Shown piece by piece: positions 36,170 to 46,248 of a stretch of 64,000 nucleotides of DNA (position 1 is the first letter of the stretch; the number at the start of each line of letters is the position of its first letter). Position numbers and translations under genes: made by a program. The stretch is from the NCBI RefSeq assembly GCF_000787395.1, contig NZ_JRAA01000002.1:124001-188000 (forward strand), given 5' to 3'. The stretch comes from Solemya velum gill symbiont (lineage in GTDB: Bacteria; Pseudomonadota; Gammaproteobacteria; Chromatiales; Chromatiaceae). Under the pieces are notes generated by a model, which saw nothing but the letters and a program-made list of their open reading frames with translations, was not told where the DNA came from and did no database searches.

Positions 36170-38002
36170 CTATCCCAGGATCCGGAAACGCGCCTCAAGA
36201 TCACTGATATTGATGGAATCCACGGCAAGCCTGACCTGCTGGTCAAGTTCAAGACCGGCAACACGGCGCTGCTTCATCTCGAGCGCCAGCTGCGGAATAA
36301 TCAGCGTCATCTTTCGTTCATCCAGCTCTGCAACGACTGCTTCACCCTGCCACTCCCGGTTACGATGCAAATAGAGCAGTTTCCAGTGTTGATTGGAGAG
36401 CCGCTCACCCTTGCGAATCAACCTGCTGGCAGATTCGGCAATCGACAGGCGCTCACTCACCTGTGACTCATCAAGTAGCGTGTCTCCTCTTAGCCAGGCA
36501 TGCAGTTGCTGATGCGCAAGCAGGTCGGGATAACGTCGCAGAGGACTGGTCGTGCGCGTGTAATGTGGCAGGCCGAGACCGAAATGCGGTGCGGGCTCAA
36601 CTGTACCGCGGGACGGCTTGAACATGCGCCGGTAGGCAAATGTTTCACTCATCGTCTGTGGCTGGCGCACTTCGTCAGGCTCAGGCTGGCTCGCGAAAGG
36701 AATCGCAATCGTGTGCTCCTGGGCATACTTGGCCACTGCCTCACCTGCGGCAAGCATCGCTTCTGTCACCAGTTGTCGGCTGCCTCCCCTCTGGTAAGGC
36801 TGAATGACTATTTCATCATCGATGACGCGAACATTGACCTCGGGCAGATCCAGCGTGGCAGCACCTGCCTGCAACCTGCGTGCAGCAATCCTGTCTGTCA
36901 GCACCTTCAAACCGGCAAGATTGCCATCCAGTTCATGATCAGCGGCATCGTAGCTGGTGCGTGTCACTCTAACCAGGCTGGTCTCAATGCGAATATCATC
37001 CAGTTCGCCAGCATCATCGACGATGAAGCTGATACTGAGTGCGGGACTGGTCTCCTGCAGACCAAGACCAAGCTGCTGTGTCATGGCGTGCGGCAGCATG
37101 TGAATAACGCGGTCCGGTAGATAGAGGTTTGCCCCACGGCTACGCGCCTCTTCATCGAGGTTGGAACCCGGCTGAACAATCGCCGCTGCATCGGCGACAT
37201 GTACATAGAGCCGGTCACCATCAAGACTGATGGCATCATCAGGATCCTGGCTACCAGCATCATCGATTGCCCAGGCAATTAAATCGCGAAGATCTGTACG
37301 CTGCGGTTCAGCCGGGTCATCGAAATCAAGCAGGTTGTCGTCAAGGCTAATACCATGACGGCGTGGATGCGGGTTGTACTCTTCGCTCCAGTAACCAATC
37401 TGAACCAGCAAACGGTGTGCATTGGCCGGTGTTACCGACAGGTCAATTGCATCGAGAATTCGGCTCTTGTCAGATTCTGCATGTGCAACCCGCTCAACCT
37501 CGACAAGTGCGGGCCTGTCACTCTCTGCCATCTGCCTCTTCTTCAGGCGTTCCAGCATCTCTTCCCAGTCAGCCTTCTCTCGTGCCTTGGCATCACGCTT
37601 GGCAATATCCTCTTCGACCAGCTCTGCCGGCCTGGCCTTGACGGCATCCGCTTCGCCGCTGAAATAGAGACCTTCATTGAGAAGCTGCCAGGCGCCCCAT
37701 GCCGAAGCAGGCGTAAACTCGCCGTAGAGCAGGTCGGCAAAATCCTCAAAAGGAAGCGCTTCATCGAGCAGCAGCTCGCGTGCATCATCAAGTCCGGGGG
37801 CATCGGCGACGCCACCCGGTAATACTGAAACAGGTCCCGGATGCAGTGGCGTCACATCTTTTTCACGCACGCGTTTGCTTCCACCATCGTATTCAATATC
37901 GATTTTATCGCTGATTGCGCGCACTACTGCTGGCCGGCTCTTGTAAAGCACCAGGCCGTTTGTCTGTATTTTTTGTCCCACGGGGCTCACGAATTGAGTC
38001 AC
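36170..38002 (-). CDS. RNase II/R-family exoribonuclease
   Basis: 610 aa. A cold-shock/OB-like N-terminal region is followed by the RNB catalytic domain: DDAGSQDPDDAIS (247-259), whose aspartates match the metal ligands of RNase II, and later YTRTTSPLRRYPDLLAHQQL. A C-terminal region (LSNQHWKLLYLHRNREWQG, VDSINISDLEARFRILG) resembles the S1 part in reduced form. It degrades RNA 3' to 5'. The GTG start (38002) has AAGG at the right distance. It is shorter than RNase R (about 800 aa) and has no clear full S1 domain. Confidence 0.92.
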   Translation of the reverse strand: MTQFVSPVGQKIQTNGLVLYKSRPAVVRAISDKIDIEYDGGSKRVREKDVTPLHPGPVSVLPGGVADAPGLDDARELLLDEALPFEDFADLLYGEFTPASAWGAWQLLNEGLYFSGEADAVKARPAELVEEDIAKRDAKAREKADWEEMLERLKKRQMAESDRPALVEVERVAHAESDKSRILDAIDLSVTPANAHRLLVQIGYWSEEYNPHPRRHGISLDDNLLDFDDPAEPQRTDLRDLIAWAIDDAGSQDPDDAISLDGDRLYVHVADAAAIVQPGSNLDEEARSRGANLYLPDRVIHMLPHAMTQQLGLGLQETSPALSISFIVDDAGELDDIRIETSLVRVTRTSYDAADHELDGNLAGLKVLTDRIAARRLQAGAATLDLPEVNVRVIDDEIVIQPYQRGGSRQLVTEAMLAAGEAVAKYAQEHTIAIPFASQPEPDEVRQPQTMSETFAYRRMFKPSRGTVEPAPHFGLGLPHYTRTTSPLRRYPDLLAHQQLHAWLRGDTLLDESQVSERLSIAESASRLIRKGERLSNQHWKLLYLHRNREWQGEAVVAELDERKMTLIIPQLALEMKQRRVAGLELDQQVRLAVDSINISDLEARFRILG

Positions 38003-38046
38003 TAATACCTTATGATACCTTTCTACCCGACCGGATTGACGGATTT

Positions 38047-38583
38047 ATGACAAAAAAGATTCATTTCATCGATAAACTACTCTACAGGTTCACTGGCCTT
38101 TTGCGCTGTCGCATCATTCGCGGCAACCATGGTGAACCCTACCTAGAACGCTATCACCTGTTCCGTCTGCCTGGTGGTGGTGGCGCCTATATCCACCGTT
38201 TTCTTGCCAGTGATCCGGATCGCGGTCTTCACGACCACCCATGGGATAAAGCTATTGGAATGGTGTTGGCTGGCGGATACACGGAAGAGCGTCTGGACGA
38301 GAACAAGGTGGTGACACGCAGCCTCGGGCCCGGTGCTATCAACAGGATCACCGCCACGGATTTCCATCGTGTCGTGCTGCCACACCAGCGCGAGGCATGG
38401 ACCTTTTTTGCTCACAGCAAAAAGCACAAGGACTGGGGCTTTCTGACAAATATTGGTAATAGCCAAGAGAGTTTCACACCGCATGAATCAGTCAACAGCG
38501 AGGGTTCACATGAGAACTGGTGGATCAATGCTGCTCGTGGTCGCAACAGCGAACGTGAGCCCCTGCTACCGCGCCAGCAATAG
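38047..38583 (+). CDS. Cupin-like protein, 178 aa
   Basis: Small beta-barrel protein: YHLFRLPGGGGAYIHRFLAS-like strand, DRGLHDHPWDKAIGMVLAGG with two histidines of a cupin metal site, RITATDFHRVVLPHQREAW with a third, and a final KDWGFL. I recognise the cupin/RmlC-like family found in many bacteria and phages, but not a specific function. The frame continues upstream of 38047 into the divergent RNase gene; ATG 38047 gives a sensible N-terminus (MTKKIHFIDKLLYRF). Confidence 0.8.
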   Translation: MTKKIHFIDKLLYRFTGLLRCRIIRGNHGEPYLERYHLFRLPGGGGAYIHRFLASDPDRGLHDHPWDKAIGMVLAGGYTEERLDENKVVTRSLGPGAINRITATDFHRVVLPHQREAWTFFAHSKKHKDWGFLTNIGNSQESFTPHESVNSEGSHENWWINAARGRNSEREPLLPRQQ

Positions 38584-38680
38584 CGGGATTCAAAAGCAGG
38601 CTAAATGTACGCTTGAAAAACTCTCACGCATCACCATACTGAGTTAAAATCGAGTCAACAGTTTTTCAATACGGGCAACC

Positions 38681-39619
38681 ATGAGCAACATACAACTACA
38701 CGAACTGAAACACCTCGCCATCCTCATCATCGAGGGAGAAGAGCGTGAAACCTTCCTGCAGGGACAGCTGACAAATGATGTTCGTGAGGTTACCCAGGGA
38801 GAGAGCCAACTGACCGGCATCTGCACACCCAAGGGACGCATGCTCGCCAACATGCGCATGTTTCCAGGTGACAGTCGCTACTACCTGGTTCTGGCAAAAG
38901 AGCTTGCAGAAGCGATTCAGAAACGTCTCGGGATGTTTATCTTGCGCTCAAAGGTCACTATCAGTTCCGGCAGTGATGACTATGCCCTTCTCGGTGTTAG
39001 CGGTGAAGCTGCAGAGCTTTTGCCGGAAGCTGCACAATTGACACAAGCAGACCAGGCCGTACTTGCCGATGACGGCTGTACCCTTGTTCGTGTCGCAGGT
39101 GAATCACCGCGCTACATGATCGTTGGCCCTGCTGATGCCATAGAGGCAAGACGCCAGTCACTACAGGAGTCTGCTGAATCAGCCGATGATGCGACATGGC
39201 AACTCGATGATATTCGGGCTGGCTTACCCCTGATTCAAGAGCCGACTGTTGAGGCCTTTGTTCCGCAAATGACCAACATGGGATTGATAAACGGAATCAG
39301 TTTCACCAAGGGCTGCTACACGGGACAGGAAGTTGTTGCACGCATGCAGTACCTCGGCAAGTTGAAACGCCGCATGTACCGGGTTGAGATTGATGGCGAT
39401 TGCCCTGTTCCAGGAACTGATCTCTACGCTCCCGGCAGCCAGTCCAGGCAGGGTGCGGGCAAGATAGTCATGAGTGCTCCTGCCTCTGACGACAAGTGCG
39501 AGGCGCTCATTGTGACCGAGGTCAGCAGTGCAGAATCAGGCGATGTACGACTGCTTGATGAAAATGGGCCTGTGCTCAGGTTCCTTGACCTGCCCTACGC
39601 TTTTGAAGAGTCAGAGTAA
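38681..39619 (+). CDS. ygfZ: Folate-binding iron-sulfur assembly protein YgfZ
   Basis: 312-aa protein of the GcvT/YgfZ family, which uses tetrahydrofolate and supports repair or assembly of some Fe-S enzymes. The diagnostic motif KGCYTGQEVVARMQYLGKLK (about residues 208-227), with its conserved cysteine, is intact, and the N-terminus has LQGQLTNDV and GRMLANMR. It lies 97 bases after the cupin-like gene and ends before a hairpin shared with the convergent haem lipoprotein gene. Confidence 0.94.
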   Translation: MSNIQLHELKHLAILIIEGEERETFLQGQLTNDVREVTQGESQLTGICTPKGRMLANMRMFPGDSRYYLVLAKELAEAIQKRLGMFILRSKVTISSGSDDYALLGVSGEAAELLPEAAQLTQADQAVLADDGCTLVRVAGESPRYMIVGPADAIEARRQSLQESAESADDATWQLDDIRAGLPLIQEPTVEAFVPQMTNMGLINGISFTKGCYTGQEVVARMQYLGKLKRRMYRVEIDGDCPVPGTDLYAPGSQSRQGAGKIVMSAPASDDKCEALIVTEVSSAESGDVRLLDENGPVLRFLDLPYAFEESE

Positions 39620-39685
39620 ATAATCAATTCTGACCATGGCGATAGAGTGTACCGCCATTCTTACTAATAGATTCAGAAACAGAAA

Positions 39686-39729
39686 GACCCCGGCAGAACC
39701 GGGGTCTCAGATGCAGGCTGAATGCCTGC
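39686..39729. terminator. Hairpins between convergent genes
   Basis: GACCCCGG-CAGAA-CCGGGGTC (39686-39706) is followed by GCAGGC-TGAAT-GCCTGC (39713-39729), between ygfZ and the convergent haem lipoprotein gene. On the minus strand the first stem is followed by TTTCTGTTTCT; the plus side lacks a T-run. Confidence 0.7.
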
Positions 39730-39751
39730 AAAAGCTATGACTCGTGGCTTA

Positions 39752-40609
39752 TCAAAGAGTCTTCGTTACAACAAATGCACCACGAATATCGCCTTCCTTG
39801 TAACCACGGGCATTGTCGTCAGGATAGAGCTCATCAAGTTTCGAAGTGACTTCGTCCTTGATCTCGCTACCGTGACAGTTGAGGCAAACCTTACCAGTCG
39901 GAATCGCCTTCATCATGCGGAACTCCTGGCTGCCATCTTCCCGGGTAACGATGGTTTTGAACACCAGCTTGTCGATTGGCTCACCATTGGCAAGACGTGC
40001 TTCGAACTCTTCAAGAACTGTCTTGTTCCAACCGGATGCTGCCTGGTCAGGATTACGGTTCTTCAGAGAAACACGGCCCAGGTTGTAACCTGTTTCAGCA
40101 GAGATATCACTGGCGATTCCCCCTGCCTTTTCATTACAGACCTGGATTGCATTTGGTGCACCACCAGCTGACATTGCTGCTTTCAGCTCACCCTGCAGGG
40201 TCCTTGCGAATTTCTTGATTCCTGCCACAGCTCTTGTGGTATGTGAAACCATCGGGTCATCAACGATGCCTGTTGCAACTGCCATATCGGCTGCAGCAAC
40301 TTTTGCCTTGTCGACCATTGATGCGGCTTTTTCAGTCGCTTTCTCGACACGTTCGTCACTTTTGACCTTTTCGACCATTTCGCTTGTAGCCTTGACGACA
40401 TCATCCTTAACGGCAATTGCTGCCTCTTTTGTGGCTTCAGCTGCCTTATCAATCTTTTCAGAGGTTGTAGCTTCAGGTTTTTCAGCCATTGTTGCTGCCG
40501 GTGTTTCAGCAGGTGCCGCCTGTTCGGTAGTCTGGGTTGATTCAGGTGCCTGTCCACATGCAGTCAGGGCTACAGCAAGAATCGCAAGTGGAAAAAATGG
40601 ATGCTTCAT
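39752..40609 (-). CDS. Outer-membrane-type lipoprotein with c-type haem (DUF3365/Tll0287-like)
   Basis: 285 aa. A lipoprotein signal peptide (AILAVALTACGQ) with lipobox L-T-A-C leads into about 100 residues of Ala/Lys/Glu-rich sequence (AEATKEAAIAVKDDVVKATS and similar), probably a long helix or spacer. The C-terminal domain (from about residue 125) has VCNEKAG, DEFEARLANGEP-type patterns and one haem motif CLNCHG (residue about 247). The fold matches DUF3365, a sensor-like or electron-carrying haem domain. TGGAGTAAAAT precedes the ATG. Convergent with ygfZ. Confidence 0.88.
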   Translation of the reverse strand: MKHPFFPLAILAVALTACGQAPESTQTTEQAAPAETPAATMAEKPEATTSEKIDKAAEATKEAAIAVKDDVVKATSEMVEKVKSDERVEKATEKAASMVDKAKVAAADMAVATGIVDDPMVSHTTRAVAGIKKFARTLQGELKAAMSAGGAPNAIQVCNEKAGGIASDISAETGYNLGRVSLKNRNPDQAASGWNKTVLEEFEARLANGEPIDKLVFKTIVTREDGSQEFRMMKAIPTGKVCLNCHGSEIKDEVTSKLDELYPDDNARGYKEGDIRGAFVVTKTL

Positions 40610-40768
40610 ATTTTACTCCAGTATGATTATCGGTATTGTTTACAGCCTGTCGGCTGCGCCTGACTTATGTACATCAGGACTTATAAAATCATTCTACCGT
40701 TATCTGCACCGTAGTAAATATGATAATTTTTAATTTTCTCGATTGAGAAAGAATACGATTAAAAATAG

Positions 40769-41665
40769 TTATTCTGTAGGCAGGGGTTCTGCTTGCTGAT
40801 TCAGACCGTCAACATAACGGTCACGCGCTTGCTTGGCGTTGTCAAATAGCGCCAGGAGCTTCTCTCCATCGCGTGAACGTATCACACTGGCAAGCTCTTT
40901 CATCTCCTCTGCATAGTTGTCAACAAGAGTCGATACAGCATCGCTGTTGGCAATACAGATATCCCGCCACATCGCCGGATTGCTCGATGCAATGCGTGTG
41001 AAATCACGAAAACCACCTGCTGCATATCGGAAAATATCCTCTGTATCCCCAAGCCTGCTAAGCATATCGACCAGTGCAAAAGCCAGCATATGCGGCAAAT
41101 GACTGGTTGCTGCAAGAATACGGTCGTGGTCGACCACCAACATGCGCGTCACTTCTGCACCGCAATCTCGCCACATTGTCTCTACGCGTGCAATTGCGCT
41201 CTCATCCGTCTGGCTAACAGGTGTCAGGATAATGCGGCGATCCTTGTAGAGCTCGGCAAAAGAGGCCTCGACACCGCTATTTTCCGTACCGGCAATCGGG
41301 TGGCCAGGCACGAAGTTTGGCAGCGCTTCACCGAACACAGAACTACAGTCCTCAATAACGCTTCCCTTGGCGCTGCCGCCATCTGTCACCACTGCATTGT
41401 CTGACAAATGCCCTTTCATCGCTGCAAAAGTGGTCCGCATGGCGCTCAGGGGAACGGCTAGAAAAACCACATCGGCACCTTCAACTGCTTCACCGATATC
41501 ATGGGTATAACGATCGATCACACCGAGTTCAACGGCTTTCTCAAGGTTTTCCTTACCACGTCCACAGCCTATCACTTCACCGACCACACCCTTCTCTCTC
41601 AGGGCACGTGCCAGGGAGCCGCCAATCAGGCCAACACCGATTATCGCGAGACGTTCTATTTTCAT
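40769..41665 (-). CDS. tyrA: Prephenate dehydrogenase
   Basis: Tyrosine branch: prephenate to 4-hydroxyphenylpyruvate with NAD. Rossmann motif IGVGLIGGSLARALREKG at the N-terminus, GGSAKGSVIED, FVPGHPIAGTENSG with the catalytic histidine, and LAATSHLPHMLAFAL. Last gene of the five-gene array; hisC ends 2 bases upstream. There is no aroA, cmk or rpsA after it, the usual continuation in pseudomonads and relatives. Confidence 0.96.
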   Translation of the reverse strand: MKIERLAIIGVGLIGGSLARALREKGVVGEVIGCGRGKENLEKAVELGVIDRYTHDIGEAVEGADVVFLAVPLSAMRTTFAAMKGHLSDNAVVTDGGSAKGSVIEDCSSVFGEALPNFVPGHPIAGTENSGVEASFAELYKDRRIILTPVSQTDESAIARVETMWRDCGAEVTRMLVVDHDRILAATSHLPHMLAFALVDMLSRLGDTEDIFRYAAGGFRDFTRIASSNPAMWRDICIANSDAVSTLVDNYAEEMKELASVIRSRDGEKLLALFDNAKQARDRYVDGLNQQAEPLPTE

Positions 41666-41667
41666 CT

Positions 41668-42789
41668 TCAGAGTACCTCGCGAAGTGCTTCAAGAAGCAC
41701 CTCGTTTTCATTTCTGCTGCCGATGGTAATGCGCAGATGATTGGGTAACTGGTAATTCGCTACCGGGCGCACGATCACTCCCTTATTCAACAGGGCATCG
41801 TAAACTTCACCACCTGGACGCTCAAACTCGACACAGAGGAAATTACCCACCGAGGGAATCGTTTTCAGACCAAGTGCATCAAAGCCTGCTTCGAGCTGCT
41901 GCATACCTTCACTGTTTGTCAGGATGCTCTGCTTGAGAAACTCAACGTCTTCGAGCGCCTTCTCAGCAGCGGCGAGTGCCGGCAGGCTAACATTAAAAGG
42001 CGCCCTGAGCCTGCCAATAACACCAAGTAAATCAGGCGACGCGATACCGTAACCTACGCGCAGTCCGGCAAGTCCGTAGATTTTAGAGAAGGTACGCGTG
42101 ACGATCAGGTTGGGATAGTCTGCTATCCACTCGATTCCATCAGGAAAGCGTTCATCTTCGACATATTGCGTATATGCCTCGTCGAGAACCACAACAACAT
42201 CAGCAGGAATCCTGTCGAGAAACCGTTTCAGCTCGTCTCGTTGCAGCCAGGTGCCGGTCGGATTATTCGGATTAGCGATAAAGATCACGCGGGTATTTTC
42301 ATCTACCTGGGCCAGCATCGCATCCAGGTCATGACCATAAGGCATCTCGGCATGATCAGCAGGTAGTGGATCGGCAACCTTTGCGGTTGCACCACAGGCC
42401 TGCGTATAGATGGCATACATAGCAAAGCTGTGTGCGGAAAAGACCGCGTTAACACCTGGGCTGAGAAAAGCGCGTGCCACCATGTTGAGCACATCACTTG
42501 AGCCTGCGCCAAGAATGAAAGCATCTGGGCTGATCGCATGGAATTCTGCGAGGCAGTTCCTCAGCCTGAAACCTGAATCATCCGGATAGAGGTTCACATC
42601 ACCCACCACCATCTGCGCCTGTGACCAGGCAAGTGGGCTCGGGCCAAGTGGATTTTCGTTCGAAGCGAGCTTGATTGTTTCGACCAGACCTAACTCGCGT
42701 TCGAGTTCCTCGATCGGTTTACCGGGAATATAGGGGTGCAGATCGGCAATACCGGGGGCTGCTTTTTCAAGCCAGGTAGTTTCTTTCAT
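41668..42789 (-). CDS. hisC: Histidinol-phosphate aminotransferase
   Basis: PLP-dependent class I aminotransferase (373 aa) with NPNNPTGTW, VLDEAYTQYVEDE and the PLP lysine in TRTFSKIYGLAGLRVGYGIA. In this position, between pheA and tyrA, HisC-type enzymes (HisC2) generally act as phenylalanine or tyrosine aminotransferases as well as or instead of serving histidine synthesis. It lies 6 bases downstream of pheA and 2 bases upstream of tyrA. Confidence 0.94.
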   Translation of the reverse strand: MKETTWLEKAAPGIADLHPYIPGKPIEELERELGLVETIKLASNENPLGPSPLAWSQAQMVVGDVNLYPDDSGFRLRNCLAEFHAISPDAFILGAGSSDVLNMVARAFLSPGVNAVFSAHSFAMYAIYTQACGATAKVADPLPADHAEMPYGHDLDAMLAQVDENTRVIFIANPNNPTGTWLQRDELKRFLDRIPADVVVVLDEAYTQYVEDERFPDGIEWIADYPNLIVTRTFSKIYGLAGLRVGYGIASPDLLGVIGRLRAPFNVSLPALAAAEKALEDVEFLKQSILTNSEGMQQLEAGFDALGLKTIPSVGNFLCVEFERPGGEVYDALLNKGVIVRPVANYQLPNHLRITIGSRNENEVLLEALREVL

Positions 42790-42795
42790 GATGTG

Positions 42796-43884
42796 TCAGA
42801 GAACTGCTACGGGGTATGAGCCAAGCACTTTACACATGCCAGCCTCGGTTTCGAGTATTTTCAGTGCTTCAGCAACTTGCGGATCATCGATGTGCCCACA
42901 GATATCGACAAAAAAGACATAATCCCAAACGCCACGACGTGACGGGCGAGATTCAATCCGCGACATGCTGATACCCTGCTCTGCAAGTGGTGCCAACAGA
43001 CGATGCAGGCCACCCGCCTCGTTCTTTGTCGACAGCAGCAGGCTGGTCTTGTTTTGACTGCTCGGCGCCGCCTGCTGTTTACCAATAACGAGGAAGCGCG
43101 TGGTATTACCTGGCTCGTCTTCGATATTAGGCGTTGCGGTATCCAGCTGGTAGATTGTTGCTGCCTCGGAGCTGGCAATTGCGACATCTTTACCCGACTC
43201 GGCAACATGACGTGCCGCCTCGGCATTGCTCGGATAAGGAATCTGCTCAGCATGCGGCAGATTCTGATCAAGCCAGTGCCTGCACTGCCCGAGTGACTGC
43301 TGATGACTGTATATTGTTTCTGCCTGTTTCCAGTCATAGCCAGGTGAACACAGCAGGTTATGATGTATGCGCAGGACAACCTCACCGCAAATAACCAGCG
43401 GTGAATTGAGAAACATATCCAGCGTGTGGCTGATGACGCCCTCGGTCGAATTTTCGACCGGGACTACGCCGTAATCACATGAACCGGATTCGATCTCGCG
43501 GAATACATCGCCAATAGAATTAAATGGAGTCGTGGTGACGGAGTGGCCAAAATGCTTGAGCGCAGCAGCCTGGGTAAAGGTACCGTCAGGACCAAGAAAA
43601 GCGATCGACATCGGCTTTTCAAGCGCCAGGCATGCTGACATGATTTCACGGAACAGGCGCGCCATCTCCTCGCCGTCCAGCGGTCCCTGGTTACGCTCCT
43701 TGACTGTGCGTAAAACATCCGCCTCGCGCTCAGGACGATAGAAGAGCGCATCATCACCCGAGGCAAGCTTGATACGCGCAACCTCCTGTGCAAGCGCAGC
43801 ACGCTTGTTGATTCGCGCCTGTATCTCCTCGTCGACTGCATCAATCTGCTGCCGAATTGCGTCGAGTTGCTGTTTTTCCATCAT
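42796..43884 (-). CDS. pheA: Bifunctional chorismate mutase / prephenate dehydratase
   Basis: N-terminal AroQ chorismate mutase (RQQIDAVDEEIQARINKRAA, residues about 10-30), prephenate dehydratase (IAFLGPDGTFTQAAALKHFG; VPVENSTEGVI) and C-terminal ACT regulatory domain for phenylalanine feedback (SLLLSTKNEAGGLHRLLAPL; SRIESRPSRRG). The open frame begins with a TTG at 43893, directly abutting serA; the ATG at 43884 (or 43881) gives the usual start. Same operon as serA, hisC and tyrA. Confidence 0.96.
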   Translation of the reverse strand: MMEKQQLDAIRQQIDAVDEEIQARINKRAALAQEVARIKLASGDDALFYRPEREADVLRTVKERNQGPLDGEEMARLFREIMSACLALEKPMSIAFLGPDGTFTQAAALKHFGHSVTTTPFNSIGDVFREIESGSCDYGVVPVENSTEGVISHTLDMFLNSPLVICGEVVLRIHHNLLCSPGYDWKQAETIYSHQQSLGQCRHWLDQNLPHAEQIPYPSNAEAARHVAESGKDVAIASSEAATIYQLDTATPNIEDEPGNTTRFLVIGKQQAAPSSQNKTSLLLSTKNEAGGLHRLLAPLAEQGISMSRIESRPSRRGVWDYVFFVDICGHIDDPQVAEALKILETEAGMCKVLGSYPVAVL

Positions 43885-43893
43885 CTCATTCAA

Positions 43894-45072
43894 TCACTTT
43901 TTAGTGCATCCAAGACAGCGAACCGAGAGTACGCCCTCAATTGAGACCATTGCGTCGATCAGACCTGCACTTGGCTCATCATCCACATCAACAAGAGTAA
44001 CAGCAATCTCGTCATGTGACTTGTTGAGCATATCTACGATGTTGCGTCCGTCATCTGCAAGCAGAGTTGAGATCTGGCCGAGCATGTTCGGAACGTTGCG
44101 GTTAACAATAGCCATCCTGTGTCCGCCATTACGTGGCAGGTTGATCTCCGGAAGGTTAACCGAGTTGCTGATATTGCCATCTTCGAGATAACAACGCACC
44201 TGGTCTGCGACCATGATGGCACAGTTCTCTTCCGCCTCACGTGTTGACGCGCCAAGGTGCGGTAAGGTCAGACACTTTGGATGATCCTTCAGCAGGTTGC
44301 TTGGGAAATCGCATATATAGGCATAGAGCTTACCACTGTCGAGCGCCTCAACAGCCGCTTCATCATCAATGATGCCGTTGCGGGCAAAATTGAGCAGGAC
44401 GGCGTTGTCCGGCATTAGTCGGATACGCTCTGCGTTGATCATATTGCTGGTCGCTTCGTTAAGCGGTACGTGAAAGGTCACAAAATCGGAACGTGACAAC
44501 AGGTCATCAACGCTCATCGCCTGCTCGACACCAGCCTCCAGTGCCCAGGCACTCTTGACTGTTATAGTTGGATCATAACCAACCACGTTCATTCCCAGCG
44601 AGCGTGCGGCATTTGCAACCTTGACGCCAATCGCACCGAGGCCGATGACACCGAGGGTACGTCCGGGCAATTCAAATCCGACAAAATTCTTTTTACCCGC
44701 TTCGACAGACTTGCCGATGACAGCATCATCGCCTTCGAGCGAACGGGCAAAACTCCACGCCTGGCCGATATTACGCGCAGCCATCAACATGCCGGCAAGA
44801 ACAAGCTCCTTGACCGCATTAGCATTGGCACCCGGTGCATTGAACACAGGTATGCCAAGCTCTGTCATCTTATCAACAGGAATATTGTTGACACCTGCAC
44901 CGGCACGGCCGATCGCCTTGACCGACTCGGATAACTCCATATCGTGCATTTTCGAGGAGCGCACCAGAATCGCATCCGGATGTGTTATTTCAGATGCAAT
45001 CTCGTAGGCATCACGTGGAAGTCGCTCCAACCCAGCAACAGAAATATTGTTTAAAGTCAGTATCTTATACAT
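43894..45072 (-). CDS. serA: D-3-phosphoglycerate dehydrogenase
   Basis: First step of serine synthesis. NAD-binding domain with TLGVIGLGAIGVKVANAARS, catalytic histidine in LTLPHLGASTREAEENCAIM, and a C-terminal ACT-like segment (ALVDVDDEPSAGLIDAMVSI) that ends in LGCTKK. The 392-aa length matches the ACT-containing short form. It abuts pheA with no gap and follows serC by 42 bases, so serine and phenylalanine genes share one transcript. Confidence 0.94.
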   Translation of the reverse strand: MYKILTLNNISVAGLERLPRDAYEIASEITHPDAILVRSSKMHDMELSESVKAIGRAGAGVNNIPVDKMTELGIPVFNAPGANANAVKELVLAGMLMAARNIGQAWSFARSLEGDDAVIGKSVEAGKKNFVGFELPGRTLGVIGLGAIGVKVANAARSLGMNVVGYDPTITVKSAWALEAGVEQAMSVDDLLSRSDFVTFHVPLNEATSNMINAERIRLMPDNAVLLNFARNGIIDDEAAVEALDSGKLYAYICDFPSNLLKDHPKCLTLPHLGASTREAEENCAIMVADQVRCYLEDGNISNSVNLPEINLPRNGGHRMAIVNRNVPNMLGQISTLLADDGRNIVDMLNKSHDEIAVTLVDVDDEPSAGLIDAMVSIEGVLSVRCLGCTKK

Positions 45073-45114
45073 TATTTTTTTACGTCTTTTGTTATATTGT
45101 GTTAAATCAGCCTG

Positions 45115-46197
45115 TCAGCCGTTTTTGCTTTCAAATTCCTGCATATATTCAACCAGTCGCTCGACACCCTCACGCGGCATGGCGTTATAAATACTGGCAC
45201 GCATACCACCAACCGACCTGTGACCCTTTAGAGTCATCAGCCCGACTTCCTGCGCTCCCTTGAGGAACTCAGCATCGAGATCAGGATTGGCCAGTGTGAA
45301 CGGAACATTCATCCACGACCTGCTCTCCTTTTCAACAGGGTTTGCGTAGAAATCAGAGCCGTCGACAGCATCGTAAAGCAGCTGCGCCTTGGCCTGGTTA
45401 ATACCAGCCATCGCTTCGAGTCCGCCAAGGCCCTTTAGCCATTTAAAGACGAGCCCTGCAAGATACCATCCGTAAGTGGGTGGCGTGTTGTACATGGAAT
45501 CGTTGTCGACATGTGTTGCATAACGGAACATGCTCGGCGTGGATTCCAGTGCATCACCAATCAGATCATCACGAATGATGGCAATAGTCAGGCCAGCCGG
45601 ACCAATATTCTTCTGTGCGCCTGCGTAGATCATGCCGTAACGGCTGACATCGATTGGACGCGACAGAATAGTGGATGACATATCAGCGATCAGTGGCGCG
45701 TCGCCGGTTTCCGGAATATATGGAAACTCGACACCGCCAATAGTTTCATTTGGCGTGTAGTGCACGTAGGCAGCATCAGCAGAGAGGTTCAGTTCCGCCT
45801 GGGTTGGCGTGCTTGAGAAGGAAGTTCCCTCGGTTGTCGCTGCAATGTTGACATCACAATAGCGCTTGGCCTCGGCAATTGCTTTCTTTGACCAAGCACC
45901 GGTGTTGATATAGTCAGCGCCTTTCTTTTCGCCCAACAGGTTCATCGGGATCATCGCAAACTGTGATGATGCACCGCCCTGCAAGAACAGTACCTTGTAG
46001 TTGTCAGGAATTGCCATCAGTTCACGCAGATCGGCTTCTGCCTCAGCTGCAATCGACATAAACTCCTTGCCGCGATGGGACATCTCCATGACAGACATGC
46101 CGCTGCCGTTCCAGTCGAGCATTTCGGCCTGCGCCTGTTCCAGAACAGCCTGAGGAAGAGCAGCCGGACCGGCGCTGAAATTAAAAACACGTGACAT
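45115..46197 (-). CDS. serC: Phosphoserine aminotransferase
   Basis: Second step of serine synthesis (and of pyridoxine synthesis in this lineage). 360 aa; starts [20 protein letters not shown], with [14 protein letters not shown] and the PLP lysine in [13 protein letters not shown]. It sits 51 bases downstream of gyrA and before serA. The gyrA-serC-pheA-hisC-tyrA order is a gammaproteobacterial hallmark; serA has been inserted here. Confidence 0.96.
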   Translation of the reverse strand: MSRVFNFSAGPAALPQAVLEQAQAEMLDWNGSGMSVMEMSHRGKEFMSIAAEAEADLRELMAIPDNYKVLFLQGGASSQFAMIPMNLLGEKKGADYINTGAWSKKAIAEAKRYCDVNIAATTEGTSFSSTPTQAELNLSADAAYVHYTPNETIGGVEFPYIPETGDAPLIADMSSTILSRPIDVSRYGMIYAGAQKNIGPAGLTIAIIRDDLIGDALESTPSMFRYATHVDNDSMYNTPPTYGWYLAGLVFKWLKGLGGLEAMAGINQAKAQLLYDAVDGSDFYANPVEKESRSWMNVPFTLANPDLDAEFLKGAQEVGLMTLKGHRSVGGMRASIYNAMPREGVERLVEYMQEFESKNG

Positions 46198-46248
46198 AGT
46201 TAATCCTGCTAGATATTTAATTAAATGTATTGGAAATGACGAAACCTG

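Noticed and set aside
37915-38046. N-terminal extension of the cupin-like protein
   Set aside because: The extra part lies on the opposite strand of the RNase gene and lacks cupin similarity; ATG 38047 is the better start.
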